The translations under genes were made by a program, and so were the position numbers. From Streptomyces sp. ISL-10 (GTDB lineage Bacteria > Actinomycetota > Actinomycetes > Streptomycetales > Streptomycetaceae): 64,000 nt of DNA. The stretch's first letter is position 1; every line of letters starts with the position of its first letter. The notes under the pieces are model-generated. The model saw nothing but the letters and a program-made list of their open reading frames with translations, made no database searches and was not told the DNA's origin. This document shows, piece by piece, positions 1 to 7,171 of this stretch. The stretch is from NCBI RefSeq assembly GCF_018614575.1, contig NZ_JAGGOJ010000025.1, positions 55,283 through 119,282 on the forward strand. The letters are read 5' to 3'.

Positions 1-24
1 TGATCGTGCTGGCCGGCCTGAAGG

Positions 25-915
25 TCACGCTTCGCGCGCGTCCTCGCGCACGAGCCGTCGTGCCTGGTCCACGAACAGCCGCAGATGGGACGGAAGCCGC
101 TTCTCCCGCCGCCACGCGATCTGCGTGAAGAGGGTGAACGGCGGCTCCCAGTCGAGCGCCACCAGCGCCCCGGACGCCAGCTCCGCGCAGACGGCGACCC
201 GGGGCAGCAGCGCGATCCCGAGGCCGCCCGCCACGCCCCGCTTGGTCGCCTCGATCGTCCCGAACTCCATGAACGCAGGTGCCCAGTGCTTCAGTTCGCG
301 CTCGAACAGGTCGCGGTAGGGACAGCCGGGCTCCGTACCGACGAGCTGCGCCGACGCCAGGTCCGCGGCCGTCAGCCCCGGACGTGCGGCCAGCGGATGC
401 CCGGGCGCGGCCAGGAGCACCAGCGGCTCCACGGCCAGGACCTCGCTCTCCAGGCCCGTGTGCTCCGTCTCCGGCTCCATCAGGAAACCGATGTCGTACA
501 CGCCCCGGCGCAGCGCCCGGCGGGTCTCGTCGCCGAGCGTGGGCCGCAGGGACAGCCGGACCTTCGGATAGCGGTGGTGGAAGAGCTCCAGCAGCGGCGG
601 CAGCCGGTAGGAGGTCAGCGACTCCATGGTGCCGACGGTGATCGTCCCGGCCGGCTCGTCCGCCCCGGTGACCGCGGCCTGCGCCTCCTCGGCGAGGTCG
701 ATCATCCGGCGGGCGTACGGCAGCAGCCGCTCGCCCGCCTCGGTGAGCCGGATACGGCTGCCGAGCCGCTCGAACAGGTCCACGCCGAGGGAGGACTCCA
801 GGGCGCGGATCTGGCTCGTCACGCTGGACTGGGCGTACGTCAGCTCGGCGGCGGCTCGCGTGAAGCTGAGGACGGTCGCGACCTTCTCGAAGGTCACCAG
901 GAGCCGGAGCTCCAT
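25..915 (-). CDS. LysR family transcriptional regulator
   Basis: This 296-residue protein has the LysR layout. An N-terminal winged helix-turn-helix covers about residues 1-60 (MELRLLVTFEKVATVLSFTR, then the recognition region around AQSSVTSQIRALE), followed by a periplasmic-binding-like effector domain. The start is the ATG at 913-915, because the upstream gene's TGA overlaps it by one base (TGATG), which indicates translational coupling to the small membrane protein at 915-1301. The effector is unknown. LysR proteins usually control a neighbour or themselves, but the sequence does not show the target. The family call is firm and the role is open. Confidence 0.9.
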   Translation of the reverse strand: MELRLLVTFEKVATVLSFTRAAAELTYAQSSVTSQIRALESSLGVDLFERLGSRIRLTEAGERLLPYARRMIDLAEEAQAAVTGADEPAGTITVGTMESLTSYRLPPLLELFHHRYPKVRLSLRPTLGDETRRALRRGVYDIGFLMEPETEHTGLESEVLAVEPLVLLAAPGHPLAARPGLTAADLASAQLVGTEPGCPYRDLFERELKHWAPAFMEFGTIEATKRGVAGGLGIALLPRVAVCAELASGALVALDWEPPFTLFTQIAWRREKRLPSHLRLFVDQARRLVREDAREA

Positions 916-1301
916 CAGTTGTCCTTGTCCTCGCCCTGCTCGCGGCGCTTCAGCTCCTCCTCGCGGCGGCGCAGGTCTGCCTCCCAGTCCTTGAGCAGAG
1001 ACTCGTCCTTCTTGTTCTCTTCCTTGATGGACTTCAGGAACTCCGGATTGTCGTCCGGCGCGACCCACTGCGTGCGGTGGTTGCGGTGCCACTCGGAAGG
1101 GGTGCGGCCGCCGGCGGGTGCGTGCCGCATCTTCCCCGCGGCGAACCAGACGATCGGCCCGACGACCCAGAACAGCAGGATGATGAAGATCCAGGCGAGT
1201 TTGGGCAGGTGCTTCGCCTCGTCCTCGGGGGTGTTCAGACAGTCGATGAACGCGTAGATCGTCAGCGCCAGCGGCAGAATGTACATCAGTGCCCTGAGCA
1301 T
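915..1301 (-). CDS. Small PLDc_N-type membrane protein
   Basis: This 128-residue protein has two hydrophobic segments near residues 3-20 and 37-56. A cationic linker and a highly charged, coiled-coil-like tail rich in K, E and R follow (about residues 88-128). The two-helix pattern with a WxxxGPIVWF-like second helix is typical of the phospholipase D N-terminal (PLDc_N) membrane domain. No HKD catalytic motif is present, so this is not a phospholipase. It is the first gene of a pair with the LysR gene and is divergent from mqnL across an 89-base gap. Its function is not known. Confidence 0.75.
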   Translation of the reverse strand: MLRALMYILPLALTIYAFIDCLNTPEDEAKHLPKLAWIFIILLFWVVGPIVWFAAGKMRHAPAGGRTPSEWHRNHRTQWVAPDDNPEFLKSIKEENKKDESLLKDWEADLRRREEELKRREQGEDKDN

Positions 1302-1377
1302 GTGGGACAGCCCCCTGAAGACATAGGCGGGGCCGTGTTCCCCGGCCCCGGTGACGGGCCCAGGGTAGCCCTTGGCC

Positions 1378-1390
1378 GATACTTGACCCC
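1378..1390 (+). promoter_or_regulatory. Putative leaderless promoter of mqnL
   Basis: GATACT at 1378-1383 looks like a -10 element and lies seven bases before the mqnL ATG. No purine-rich ribosome binding site precedes the ATG. This spacing is the signature of a leaderless transcript, and several other menaquinone genes in this window share it. No convincing -35 element was found. Confidence 0.45.
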
Positions 1391-2842
1391 ATGGCTTACG
1401 ACGATCTTCGCTCCTTCCTCCGGGCGCTGGAGCGCGAGGGCGACCTCAAGCGCATCAAGGCCGAAGTCGACCCGTATCTGGAGGTCGGGGAGATCGTCGA
1501 CCGGGTGAACAAGGCCGGCGGCCCCGCCCTCCTCTTCGAGAACGTGCGCGGCTCCGCGATGCCGCTCGCGATGAACGTCTTCGGCACCGACCGCCGGCTG
1601 CTGAAGTCGCTCGGGCTGACGTCCTACGAGGAGATCAGCGACAAGATCGGCGGCTTGCTCAAGCCGGAGCTGCCGCACGGCTTCGTCGGGGTGCGCGAGG
1701 CGTTCGGCAAGCTCGGCTCGATGGTGCACGTGCCGCCGAAGAAGGTGAAGGACGCGCCCGTGCAGGAGGTCGTCCTCACCGGGGACGACGTCGACCTGGA
1801 CGCCCTGCCCGCGCTGTTCACCTGGCCCGAGGACGGCGGCTCGTTCTTCAACCTGGGGCTCACGCACACCAAGGACCCGGAGTCGGGCGTGCGCAACCTC
1901 GGTCTCTACCGCCTCCAGCGCCACGACAGGCGCACCATCGGCATGCACTGGCAGATCCACAAGGACAGCCGCAACCACTACCAGGTCGCCGCCAAGCGGG
2001 GCGAGCGGCTGCCGGTCGCCATCGCCTTCGGCTGCCCGCCGGCCGTGACGTACGCGTCGACCGCGCCGCTGCCCGGCGACATCGACGAGTACCTGTTCGC
2101 GGGGTTCGTCGCGGGCAAGCGGATCGAGATGGTCGACTGCAAGACCGTGCCGCTCCAGGTCCCGGCGAACGCGGAGGTCGTGCTGGAGGGCTGGCTGGAG
2201 CCGGGGAAGATGCTGCCCGAGGGCCCCTTCGGTGACCACACCGGCTTCTACACGCCGCAGGAGCCGTTCCCGGCGCTGACCATCGACTGCGTCACGATGC
2301 GCAAGCGGCCGCTGCTGCAGTCGATCGTGGTGGGCCGGCCGCCGACGGAGGACGGCCCGCTGGGCCGCGCGACCGAGCGGTTCTTCCTGCCCCTGCTCAA
2401 GATCATCGTGCCGGACATCGTGGACTACCACCTGCCGGAGTCGGGCGGCTTCCACAACTGCGCGATCGTCTCGATCGACAAGAAGTACCCGAAGCACGCG
2501 CAGAAGGTCATGCACGCCATCTGGGGCGCGCACATGATGTCGCTCACCAAGCTGATCGTGGTCGTCGACGCCGACTGCGACGTGCACGACCTGCACGAAG
2601 TCTCCTGGCGGGCGCTGGGCAACACGGACTACGCCCGCGACCTCACTGTCGTCGAGGGCCCGGTCGACCATCTCGACCATGCCTCCTACCAGCAGTTCTG
2701 GGGCGGCAAGGCGGGCATCGACGCGACAAGGAAGCTCCCCGAGGAGGGCTACACCCGGGACGGCGGCTGGCCGGAGATGGTCGAGTCGGACCCCGATACG
2801 GCGGCCAAGGTCGACCGCCGCTGGAAGGAGTACGGACTGTGA
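1391..2842 (+). CDS. mqnL: Menaquinone biosynthesis decarboxylase, UbiD family
   Basis: This 483-residue protein has the length and layout of UbiD-type prenylated-FMN decarboxylases, opening with MAYDDLRSFLRALE and carrying the conserved LGLYRLQ and EGPFGDHTGFY segments. In the futalosine pathway this family removes a carboxyl group from the 1,4-dihydroxy-6-naphthoate-derived ring. It depends on a UbiX partner for its cofactor, and that partner is encoded at 5649-6326. The gene begins a translationally coupled set with the ORF at 2839 and mqnP. The family is certain. The assignment to menaquinone rests on linkage to mqnP, mqnM and mqnE and on the matching Streptomyces locus. Confidence 0.9.
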   Translation: MAYDDLRSFLRALEREGDLKRIKAEVDPYLEVGEIVDRVNKAGGPALLFENVRGSAMPLAMNVFGTDRRLLKSLGLTSYEEISDKIGGLLKPELPHGFVGVREAFGKLGSMVHVPPKKVKDAPVQEVVLTGDDVDLDALPALFTWPEDGGSFFNLGLTHTKDPESGVRNLGLYRLQRHDRRTIGMHWQIHKDSRNHYQVAAKRGERLPVAIAFGCPPAVTYASTAPLPGDIDEYLFAGFVAGKRIEMVDCKTVPLQVPANAEVVLEGWLEPGKMLPEGPFGDHTGFYTPQEPFPALTIDCVTMRKRPLLQSIVVGRPPTEDGPLGRATERFFLPLLKIIVPDIVDYHLPESGGFHNCAIVSIDKKYPKHAQKVMHAIWGAHMMSLTKLIVVVDADCDVHDLHEVSWRALGNTDYARDLTVVEGPVDHLDHASYQQFWGGKAGIDATRKLPEEGYTRDGGWPEMVESDPDTAAKVDRRWKEYGL

Positions 2843-3306
2843 GCCCCGCCGTGGGCGGTCCGGCCCTCTTCATCGGCACCGACACCGACTATGTGGCCCT
2901 GGTGCGCCCCGAGCTCGACCCCGCCGACCCGGGCGTCCGGCTGGCCGCCGAGCAGGCGGGCGTCGCGCCCGAGGAGTTCGCGGGTCCCGGTGACACCTGG
3001 ACGGTCCTCTTCGAGAACGGCGGTGAGGGCGACGGCTTCGAGCTGCCCGGTGTGCGCGACGCGGAGCCGGCCGGCTTCGCGGAGCGGCTGCGCGCCGAGC
3101 TCGCCGCGGCGGCCGGGCCGTTCACCGTCGACGGCGGCGCCGTGCTGCGTCTGGACGGCCGACCGGCCGGCCCGGACGCGTACGCCTTCACGGCGCACCT
3201 CACGCCGCCCGACGACGCCGCGACACCGCTCACCGTGGCGACGGGCCCCCTGCCCGTCGCCGGGCTGCTGGCCGACCTCGACGCGTTCCTCGGGAGCCTC
3301 GCATGA
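2839..3306 (+). CDS. Conserved hypothetical protein between mqnL and mqnP
   Basis: This is a 155-residue acidic, Ala/Gly-rich soluble protein with no signal peptide or membrane segment and no motif I recognise. Its GTG start overlaps the mqnL stop (GTGA), and its stop overlaps the mqnP start (ATGA), so it is embedded and translationally coupled between two menaquinone enzymes. The arrangement suggests an accessory role, such as chaperone or complex partner, but nothing in the protein itself shows this. Codon use matches its neighbours. Confidence 0.8.
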   Translation: MSPAVGGPALFIGTDTDYVALVRPELDPADPGVRLAAEQAGVAPEEFAGPGDTWTVLFENGGEGDGFELPGVRDAEPAGFAERLRAELAAAAGPFTVDGGAVLRLDGRPAGPDAYAFTAHLTPPDDAATPLTVATGPLPVAGLLADLDAFLGSLA

Positions 3307-4223
3307 TGACGACCGCCGACGGGGTCGTGGGTCCGGGCCCGGCCCGGCAGCCCGGCCGCACCAAGGCGTTCCTGCGCCTGGTGATGATCGAGCACTCGGT
3401 CTTCGCGCTTCCGTTCGCCTACATCGCCTCGCTCACCGCGATGTTCCAGCTCGACCGGAACGTCCACTGGGTGAAGCTCCTGCTCGTCACCGTCGCGATG
3501 GTCGGCCTGCGGACCTTCGCGATGGCGTGCAACCGGATCATCGACCGCGAGATCGACGCCCGCAATCCGCGCACGGCCTCGCGCGAGCTGGTCACCGGCG
3601 CGGTGTCCGTCCGCTCGGCGTGGACGGGCGCGCTCGTCGCCGTCGTCGTCTTCCTCGGGGCCGCGGCCCTGCTCAACCCGCTGTGCCTGGCGCTCGCGCC
3701 GGTCGCCGTGGTGCCGATGGTGGTCTATCCGTACGGCAAGCGGTTCACCAACTTCCCGCACGCCATCCTCGGTCTCGCCCAGGCAATGGGCCCGGTCGGC
3801 GCGTGGATCGCGATCACGGGCGCGTGGTCGTGGGAGGCGGTGGTCCTCGGGCTCGCGGTGGGTGTGTGGATCGGCGGCTTCGATCTGATCTTCGCCTGCC
3901 AGGACGTCGAGGCGGACCGGGCCCACGGCGTGCTGTCGGTCCCGGCCCGCTTCGGCGTCCCGGCGGCGCTGTACGGGGCGCGCGGTTGCCATATCGTGAC
4001 GATGGCGCTGTTCGTCTGGTACGCGCTGGCGACGGACGCGGGCGTGTTCCTGTGGCTGGGCCTGGCGATCGTGGCGGCGGCGTTCCTCTACGAGCACACG
4101 ATCGTGCGCCCGCACGATCTGTCGCGCCTGAACAGGGCGTTCTTCACGACGAACGGCTTCATCGGGATCTCGCTCTTCGTCTTCGCCCTGGTGGACCTCC
4201 TCGCTCGGGGGCTCACGTTCTAG
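3303..4223 (+). CDS. mqnP: Menaquinone prenyltransferase, UbiA family
   Basis: This 306-residue polytopic membrane protein of the UbiA superfamily carries both Asp-rich motifs that bind Mg-prenyl diphosphate: NRIIDREIDARNPRTASRE near residue 78 and DLIFACQDVEADRAHG near residue 197. About eight hydrophobic helices surround them. In the futalosine pathway this enzyme attaches the polyprenyl chain to the dihydroxynaphthoate ring. The ATG overlaps the upstream stop by four bases, making it the third gene of the mqnL operon. The operon appears to end here, and the following 150 bases are non-coding. Confidence 0.92.
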   Translation: MMTTADGVVGPGPARQPGRTKAFLRLVMIEHSVFALPFAYIASLTAMFQLDRNVHWVKLLLVTVAMVGLRTFAMACNRIIDREIDARNPRTASRELVTGAVSVRSAWTGALVAVVVFLGAAALLNPLCLALAPVAVVPMVVYPYGKRFTNFPHAILGLAQAMGPVGAWIAITGAWSWEAVVLGLAVGVWIGGFDLIFACQDVEADRAHGVLSVPARFGVPAALYGARGCHIVTMALFVWYALATDAGVFLWLGLAIVAAAFLYEHTIVRPHDLSRLNRAFFTTNGFIGISLFVFALVDLLARGLTF

Positions 4224-4287
4224 CCCGATCGGGTGATCGGCGGTCGAGTCGCAGTACGGCGTGATGGGACGTCGTGGCGTGTGACGC

Positions 4288-4373
4288 GTTGCTCCCCGCT
4301 GAGGATGTTCCGAGGGCGATGCCCAGGAAACCGTTCACGGTGAAGTGCTCCCCGCCCCTGCGGGCATGGGGAG
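4288..4373 (+). CRISPR. Relic type I-E-like CRISPR unit (two degenerate repeats, one 32-nt spacer)
   Basis: Two degenerate copies of a type I-E-like repeat flank exactly 32 bases (4313-4344), the usual I-E spacer length. The first copy (4288-4312) retains the left arm CTCCCCGC and the 3' end GGATGTTCCG but has lost about four central bases. The second (4345-4373) begins GTGCTCCCCGCCCCTGCGGG followed by CATGG and has a decayed 3' end. Together they rebuild a 29-base repeat of the GTGCTCCCCGC...GCGGGGATG class. No cas gene or further repeat is visible, so this is probably an orphan remnant. Chance resemblance has not been excluded. Confidence 0.5.
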
Positions 4374-4379
4374 GCGGTT

Positions 4380-4932
4380 GTGTCCGGGACAGACAGCGAC
4401 TCTCCTCGCTCGCGACTTGCGTCGCTCGAGGATGCGTACCCAGGACACCAGGTCGACATCGTCGGCGGTGCAAAGGTGCTGAGTGGAAGACGGCCGACCT
4501 GCGGTCACACGGTCCACAGCCTGTGGCGCACTCTGAGATCGCAGGTGCCTGCGGGTTGGGGGTTCCTCTGCGACGTGGCGATCCCCCTCGACGACGCCAA
4601 CGAATTCTGCCCCGACCTCGCCGTGATCCCCGCCGCCGAGGTCGCCGGGAACCGCAGCGCGTACTCCCCAGAGCTCATCGAGCTCGCCGTCGAGGTCGTC
4701 TCGCCGAGCAGCGTGCGCAACGACTACGAGGTCAAGGACCGGGCGTACGCCCCGGCGGGGCATCCCGCACTACCTGATCTTCGACCCGTACAAGCAGCAC
4801 TGCGTGACGCTGTGGAACCCGGGGCCGGACGGATACCTCGGCCGGGACGCCATTCCTTACGGCAAGACCATCACCGTGGAGACGGGCATCGGCACGTTTA
4901 CCGTGGACACGTCCGAGCTGCCGGTGGACCCG
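4380..4932 (+). pseudogene. Frameshifted Uma2-family (PD-(D/E)XK-like) endonuclease gene
   Basis: The reading frame from GTG 4380 encodes a Uma2 N-terminal part with the nuclease core segments FCPDLAVIPAAEV and LIELAVEVVSPSSVRNDYEV. After YAPAG it leaves the family sequence. The +1 frame continues correctly with IPHYLIFDPYKQHCVTLWNP and ends near TVDTSELPVDP. One extra G in the run at 4757-4760 explains the break. The restored frame also lacks a nearby stop and runs into the antisense of the rhomboid gene, so the 3' end is decayed too. It could be a sequencing slip for the frameshift, but the lost stop argues for a real pseudogene. Uma2 genes are numerous in Streptomyces and of unclear function. 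Confidence 0.75.
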
Positions 4933-4956
4933 CGCTCCGGACGCGCCCCGGCCGGC

Positions 4957-5553
4957 TCACCTCGTCCGTGGCGGACGGGAGGCCCGGAAGACGAACGCCG
5001 CCGCCACGCCCGCCAGCAGGCCGAACAGGTGGCCCTGCCAGCTGACCCCCGTGTTCGCCGGGGATATGCCGGCCAGGATCGAGCTGCCCCAGACCGCGCC
5101 GACCAGCAGACCCACCACCGCGTCCCGCAGCCGGCGCTCGACGAAGCCTCGGGCCACCAGATAGCCGAAGAGTCCGAAGACCAGGCCCGACGCGCCCGCC
5201 GTGTTGACGTTCGCGGGGGAGAACAGCCAGACGCCGACGCCGTCGATCAGGATGATCAGCAGGGACACGGCGAGGAAGCGGCGGATGCCGCCGAGCGCGG
5301 CGAGGAAGCCGAAGATCAGCAGGGGGACGCTGTTCGCCGCGACGTGACCGAATCCGAAGTGCACGAATGCCGACGGGACGACGTCGATCAGCTCGCCGGG
5401 CTCGCGCGACACGACTCCGTACGCGTCGAGCGCGTGGCCCGTCGCCACGTCGACCGCTTCCAGCAGCCACAGCAGGGCGACCCAGGCCAGCATCAACTTG
5501 ACCGCCGCTCGGGCCCGATCGCTCCGGCGCCCTGCGAGGTGAGTGTCTGCCAT
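4957..5553 (-). CDS. Rhomboid family intramembrane serine protease
   Basis: This 198-residue protein with about six hydrophobic helices contains the rhomboid active site. Ser122 lies in GASG, the catalytic His175 in SWQGH, and the conserved HxxxN pair is His70 and Asn74. Rhomboids cleave membrane proteins within the bilayer. The size fits the minimal bacterial form without extra cytosolic domains. It is divergent from mqnM, and its start at 5551-5553 leaves 95 bases for both promoters. Its substrate is unknown. Confidence 0.92.
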   Translation of the reverse strand: MADTHLAGRRSDRARAAVKLMLAWVALLWLLEAVDVATGHALDAYGVVSREPGELIDVVPSAFVHFGFGHVAANSVPLLIFGFLAALGGIRRFLAVSLLIILIDGVGVWLFSPANVNTAGASGLVFGLFGYLVARGFVERRLRDAVVGLLVGAVWGSSILAGISPANTGVSWQGHLFGLLAGVAAAFVFRASRPPRTR

Positions 5554-5635
5554 CGCGATCCCCCTGGGGTCGTACGTCTTACACCCACCGGAACGTCCGG
5601 CGCACCTGGCGCAGTTCCGTGCCCGCGCGGCCGGA

Positions 5636-5641
5636 TAGGCT
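5636..5641 (+). promoter_or_regulatory. -10 element of a leaderless mqnM promoter
   Basis: TAGGCT lies seven bases upstream of the GTG at 5649, and no ribosome binding site precedes that GTG. Transcription is therefore expected to begin at the start codon. This supports choosing 5649 over the in-frame GTG at 5619, which lies upstream of the -10 element. Confidence 0.6.
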
Positions 5642-5648
5642 CACCCGT

Positions 5649-6326
5649 GTGGAGCCGCAGGAATGGAACAGTCGTCGGCCGTGGGTCGTGGGGGTGTCGG
5701 GTGCCTCCGGCACGCCGTACGCCGCCGCCGTGCTGCGGGCGCTGCTCGCCGCCGGCGAGAGCGTGGACCTCGTCGTCAGCCGCGCCTCGCGGCTGACGCT
5801 GCTCGACGAGACGGGGATCGCGTTCCGGGACGCGCACTGGCGGGACGACCTGCGTCAGTGGCTGGCGAGGGGCGCTGACGGCAAGCCGGACGCATTCGAC
5901 GTCGATGTGGACGATGTGCGCCACTGGGCCGCGGGGGACCTCGCCGCCGGACCGTCGTCGGGCTCGTACCCGGTCAAGGGGATGCTGATCGTGCCCGCGT
6001 CGACCGCGTGCGTGGCGGGTGTGGCGCTGGGGCTTTCGAAGGACCTTCTCCAGAGGGCCGCGAGCGTGACGCTCAAGGAGCGGCGCAGGCTGGTGGTCGC
6101 CGTGCGGGAGACCCCGCTGAACGGGCAGACGCTGAAGCATCTGGTGACGCTGGACGAGGCGGGCGCCGTGGTGCTGCCCGCCTCTCCGGCGTTCTACGCG
6201 GGGGCGACGCACATCCAGGATCTGGTGGACTTCGTCGCCGGGCGGGTGCTGGACGCGGCAGGAGTGCCGCACAGCCTGTACCGCCGCTGGAAGGGGGAGC
6301 TCGGTGGTGGCTCCGCAGACGATTAG
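5649..6326 (+). CDS. mqnM: Flavin prenyltransferase, UbiX family, of menaquinone synthesis
   Basis: This 225-residue UbiX-type protein opens with the nucleotide-binding segment WVVGVSGASGTPYA and carries IVPASTACVAGVALGLS and RRRLVVAVRETPLN, all conserved in flavin prenyltransferases. The family joins dimethylallyl phosphate to FMN to make prenylated FMN, the cofactor of UbiD enzymes, so it should serve MqnL at 1391-2842. The final codons overlap the stop of the convergent small gene at 6323-6469. The start was set by the leaderless promoter. Confidence 0.9.
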   Translation: MEPQEWNSRRPWVVGVSGASGTPYAAAVLRALLAAGESVDLVVSRASRLTLLDETGIAFRDAHWRDDLRQWLARGADGKPDAFDVDVDDVRHWAAGDLAAGPSSGSYPVKGMLIVPASTACVAGVALGLSKDLLQRAASVTLKERRRLVVAVRETPLNGQTLKHLVTLDEAGAVVLPASPAFYAGATHIQDLVDFVAGRVLDAAGVPHSLYRRWKGELGGGSADD

Positions 6327-6469
6327 CGCTTCTTGCCGCGGCGCGGTGCGCGGGTCCGGTCGACCTGGCGGGCGGCAGAGGGCCGGTGGGCACGCGAGCG
6401 GTTGGCCAGCTCCTGCAGCTGTCGCATGTGGGCGTAGGCCATCTCGATCGTGTACACGGTGAGTGTCAT
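6323..6469 (-). CDS. Small basic protein (48 aa)
   Basis: This short frame encodes a protein beginning MTLTVYTIEMAYAHMRQLQE and ending in a strongly basic tail (RAPRRGKKR) with a TAA stop. The first half could form an amphipathic helix. An AGGAG sequence directly abuts the ATG with no spacer, so the true start may be the GTG at codon 5, with spacing 12, or the message may initiate atypically. Its stop overlaps the stop of mqnM. I do not recognise a family. The size, basic tail and codon bias suggest a real small protein, possibly nucleic-acid or ribosome binding, but this is inference. Confidence 0.6.
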   Translation of the reverse strand: MTLTVYTIEMAYAHMRQLQELANRSRAHRPSAARQVDRTRAPRRGKKR

Positions 6470-6523
6470 CTCCTGTATGGATCCGGATCCTTGTGGGATC
6501 AGCTGTGATCGTTTGAGTGATTC

Positions 6524-6541
6524 GCAGGGTGTCGACCCTGC
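6524..6541. promoter_or_regulatory. Inverted repeat in the 6469-6600 divergent promoter region
   Basis: GCAGGGT and ACCCTGC form perfect 7-base arms around GTCG. The repeat lies between the divergent small gene and the Lrp/AsnC gene, so it may be an operator for that regulator. The downstream AT-richer stretch at 6548-6580 probably holds the Lrp promoter, but I could not fix its -10 element. Confidence 0.4.
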
Positions 6542-6600
6542 GTGCCTTAGATTCTACACGTAAACTTGTGGTATCGCTGAATAATGGAAGGCTCAGGCAT

Positions 6601-7056
6601 ATGGACGCCGTGGATAGGCAGCTCATCCAGGCCCTGCGCGAGAACGGCAGGGCCTCGTACGCCGAGCTCGGCCGGCTCGTGGGGCTCTCCGGCCCCTCCG
6701 TGACCGACCGCATCAACCGCCTGGAGGCGGCGGGGGTCATCACCGGCTACCGCGCCACGGTGGACGCGGCCTCGCTCGGCCTCGGTGTCACGGCGCTCAT
6801 CGGCATCTCGCTCTCCGACGCCGCCGACCACGAGGACGTGGCGCGCCGGCTCAGGGACCTCGCCGAGATCGAGGACTGCTGGTTCATCGCGGGCGACGAC
6901 TCGTACATGCTCAAGGTGCGCGCGAGCGACGTCGACGGTCTGGAGAAGACCATCCGCCGGCTCTCCGGCACCCGCGGCGTCTCGCGCACGCGCACCACCA
7001 TCGTCCTGTCCACCAAGTGGGAGAACCGCGTCGGCGACCTGCCCGACGAGGCCTGA
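6601..7056 (+). CDS. Lrp/AsnC family transcriptional regulator
   Basis: This 151-residue protein has an N-terminal AsnC-type helix-turn-helix (YAELGRLVGLSGPSVTDRIN, about residues 18-37) and a RAM ligand-binding domain in the second half. The family forms octamers that sense amino acids. The ATG at 6601 is chosen because GGAAGG lies nine bases upstream, and the frame's upstream extension does not resemble the family. It sits directly before mqnE with 115 bases between, a position shared by the matching Streptomyces locus. A role in menaquinone control is possible but not shown. Confidence 0.9.
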   Translation: MDAVDRQLIQALRENGRASYAELGRLVGLSGPSVTDRINRLEAAGVITGYRATVDAASLGLGVTALIGISLSDAADHEDVARRLRDLAEIEDCWFIAGDDSYMLKVRASDVDGLEKTIRRLSGTRGVSRTRTTIVLSTKWENRVGDLPDEA

Positions 7057-7124
7057 AATCAGCCCGCCGCAGCACCCCGCCCGCCGTGCCGCCCCGCCCG
7101 TGAAGTGACGTGAGGGCGGGGGAG

Positions 7125-7130
7125 TACGGT
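7125..7130 (+). promoter_or_regulatory. Putative -10 element of mqnE
   Basis: TACGGT lies 41 bases before the chosen mqnE start and predicts a leader of about 35 bases with the GGAGG site at 7160-7164. No clear -35 element was found. Confidence 0.35.
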
Positions 7131-7171
7131 GGGCGGAGCTTGTTTTACGTGGAGATATGGGAGGCGGCCGG

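Noticed and set aside
1..24. 3' end of a plus-strand gene at the window edge
   Set aside because: TGA stands at 1-3, but nothing upstream is visible, so no gene can be supported.
1286..2680. 464-codon minus-strand frame opposite mqnL
   Set aside because: Arg/His/Val-rich composition without any motif, fully inside a recognised UbiD gene.
4757..4760. Programmed frameshift in the Uma2 gene
   Set aside because: No slippery heptamer, downstream stem or conserved overlap is evident, and the 3' end is also degenerate, so decay or error is more likely.
5633..5649. DmdR/IdeR iron box around TAGGCTCACC before mqnM
   Set aside because: Only the central ten bases agree with the consensus and the flanks do not. 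The -10 element explains the match.
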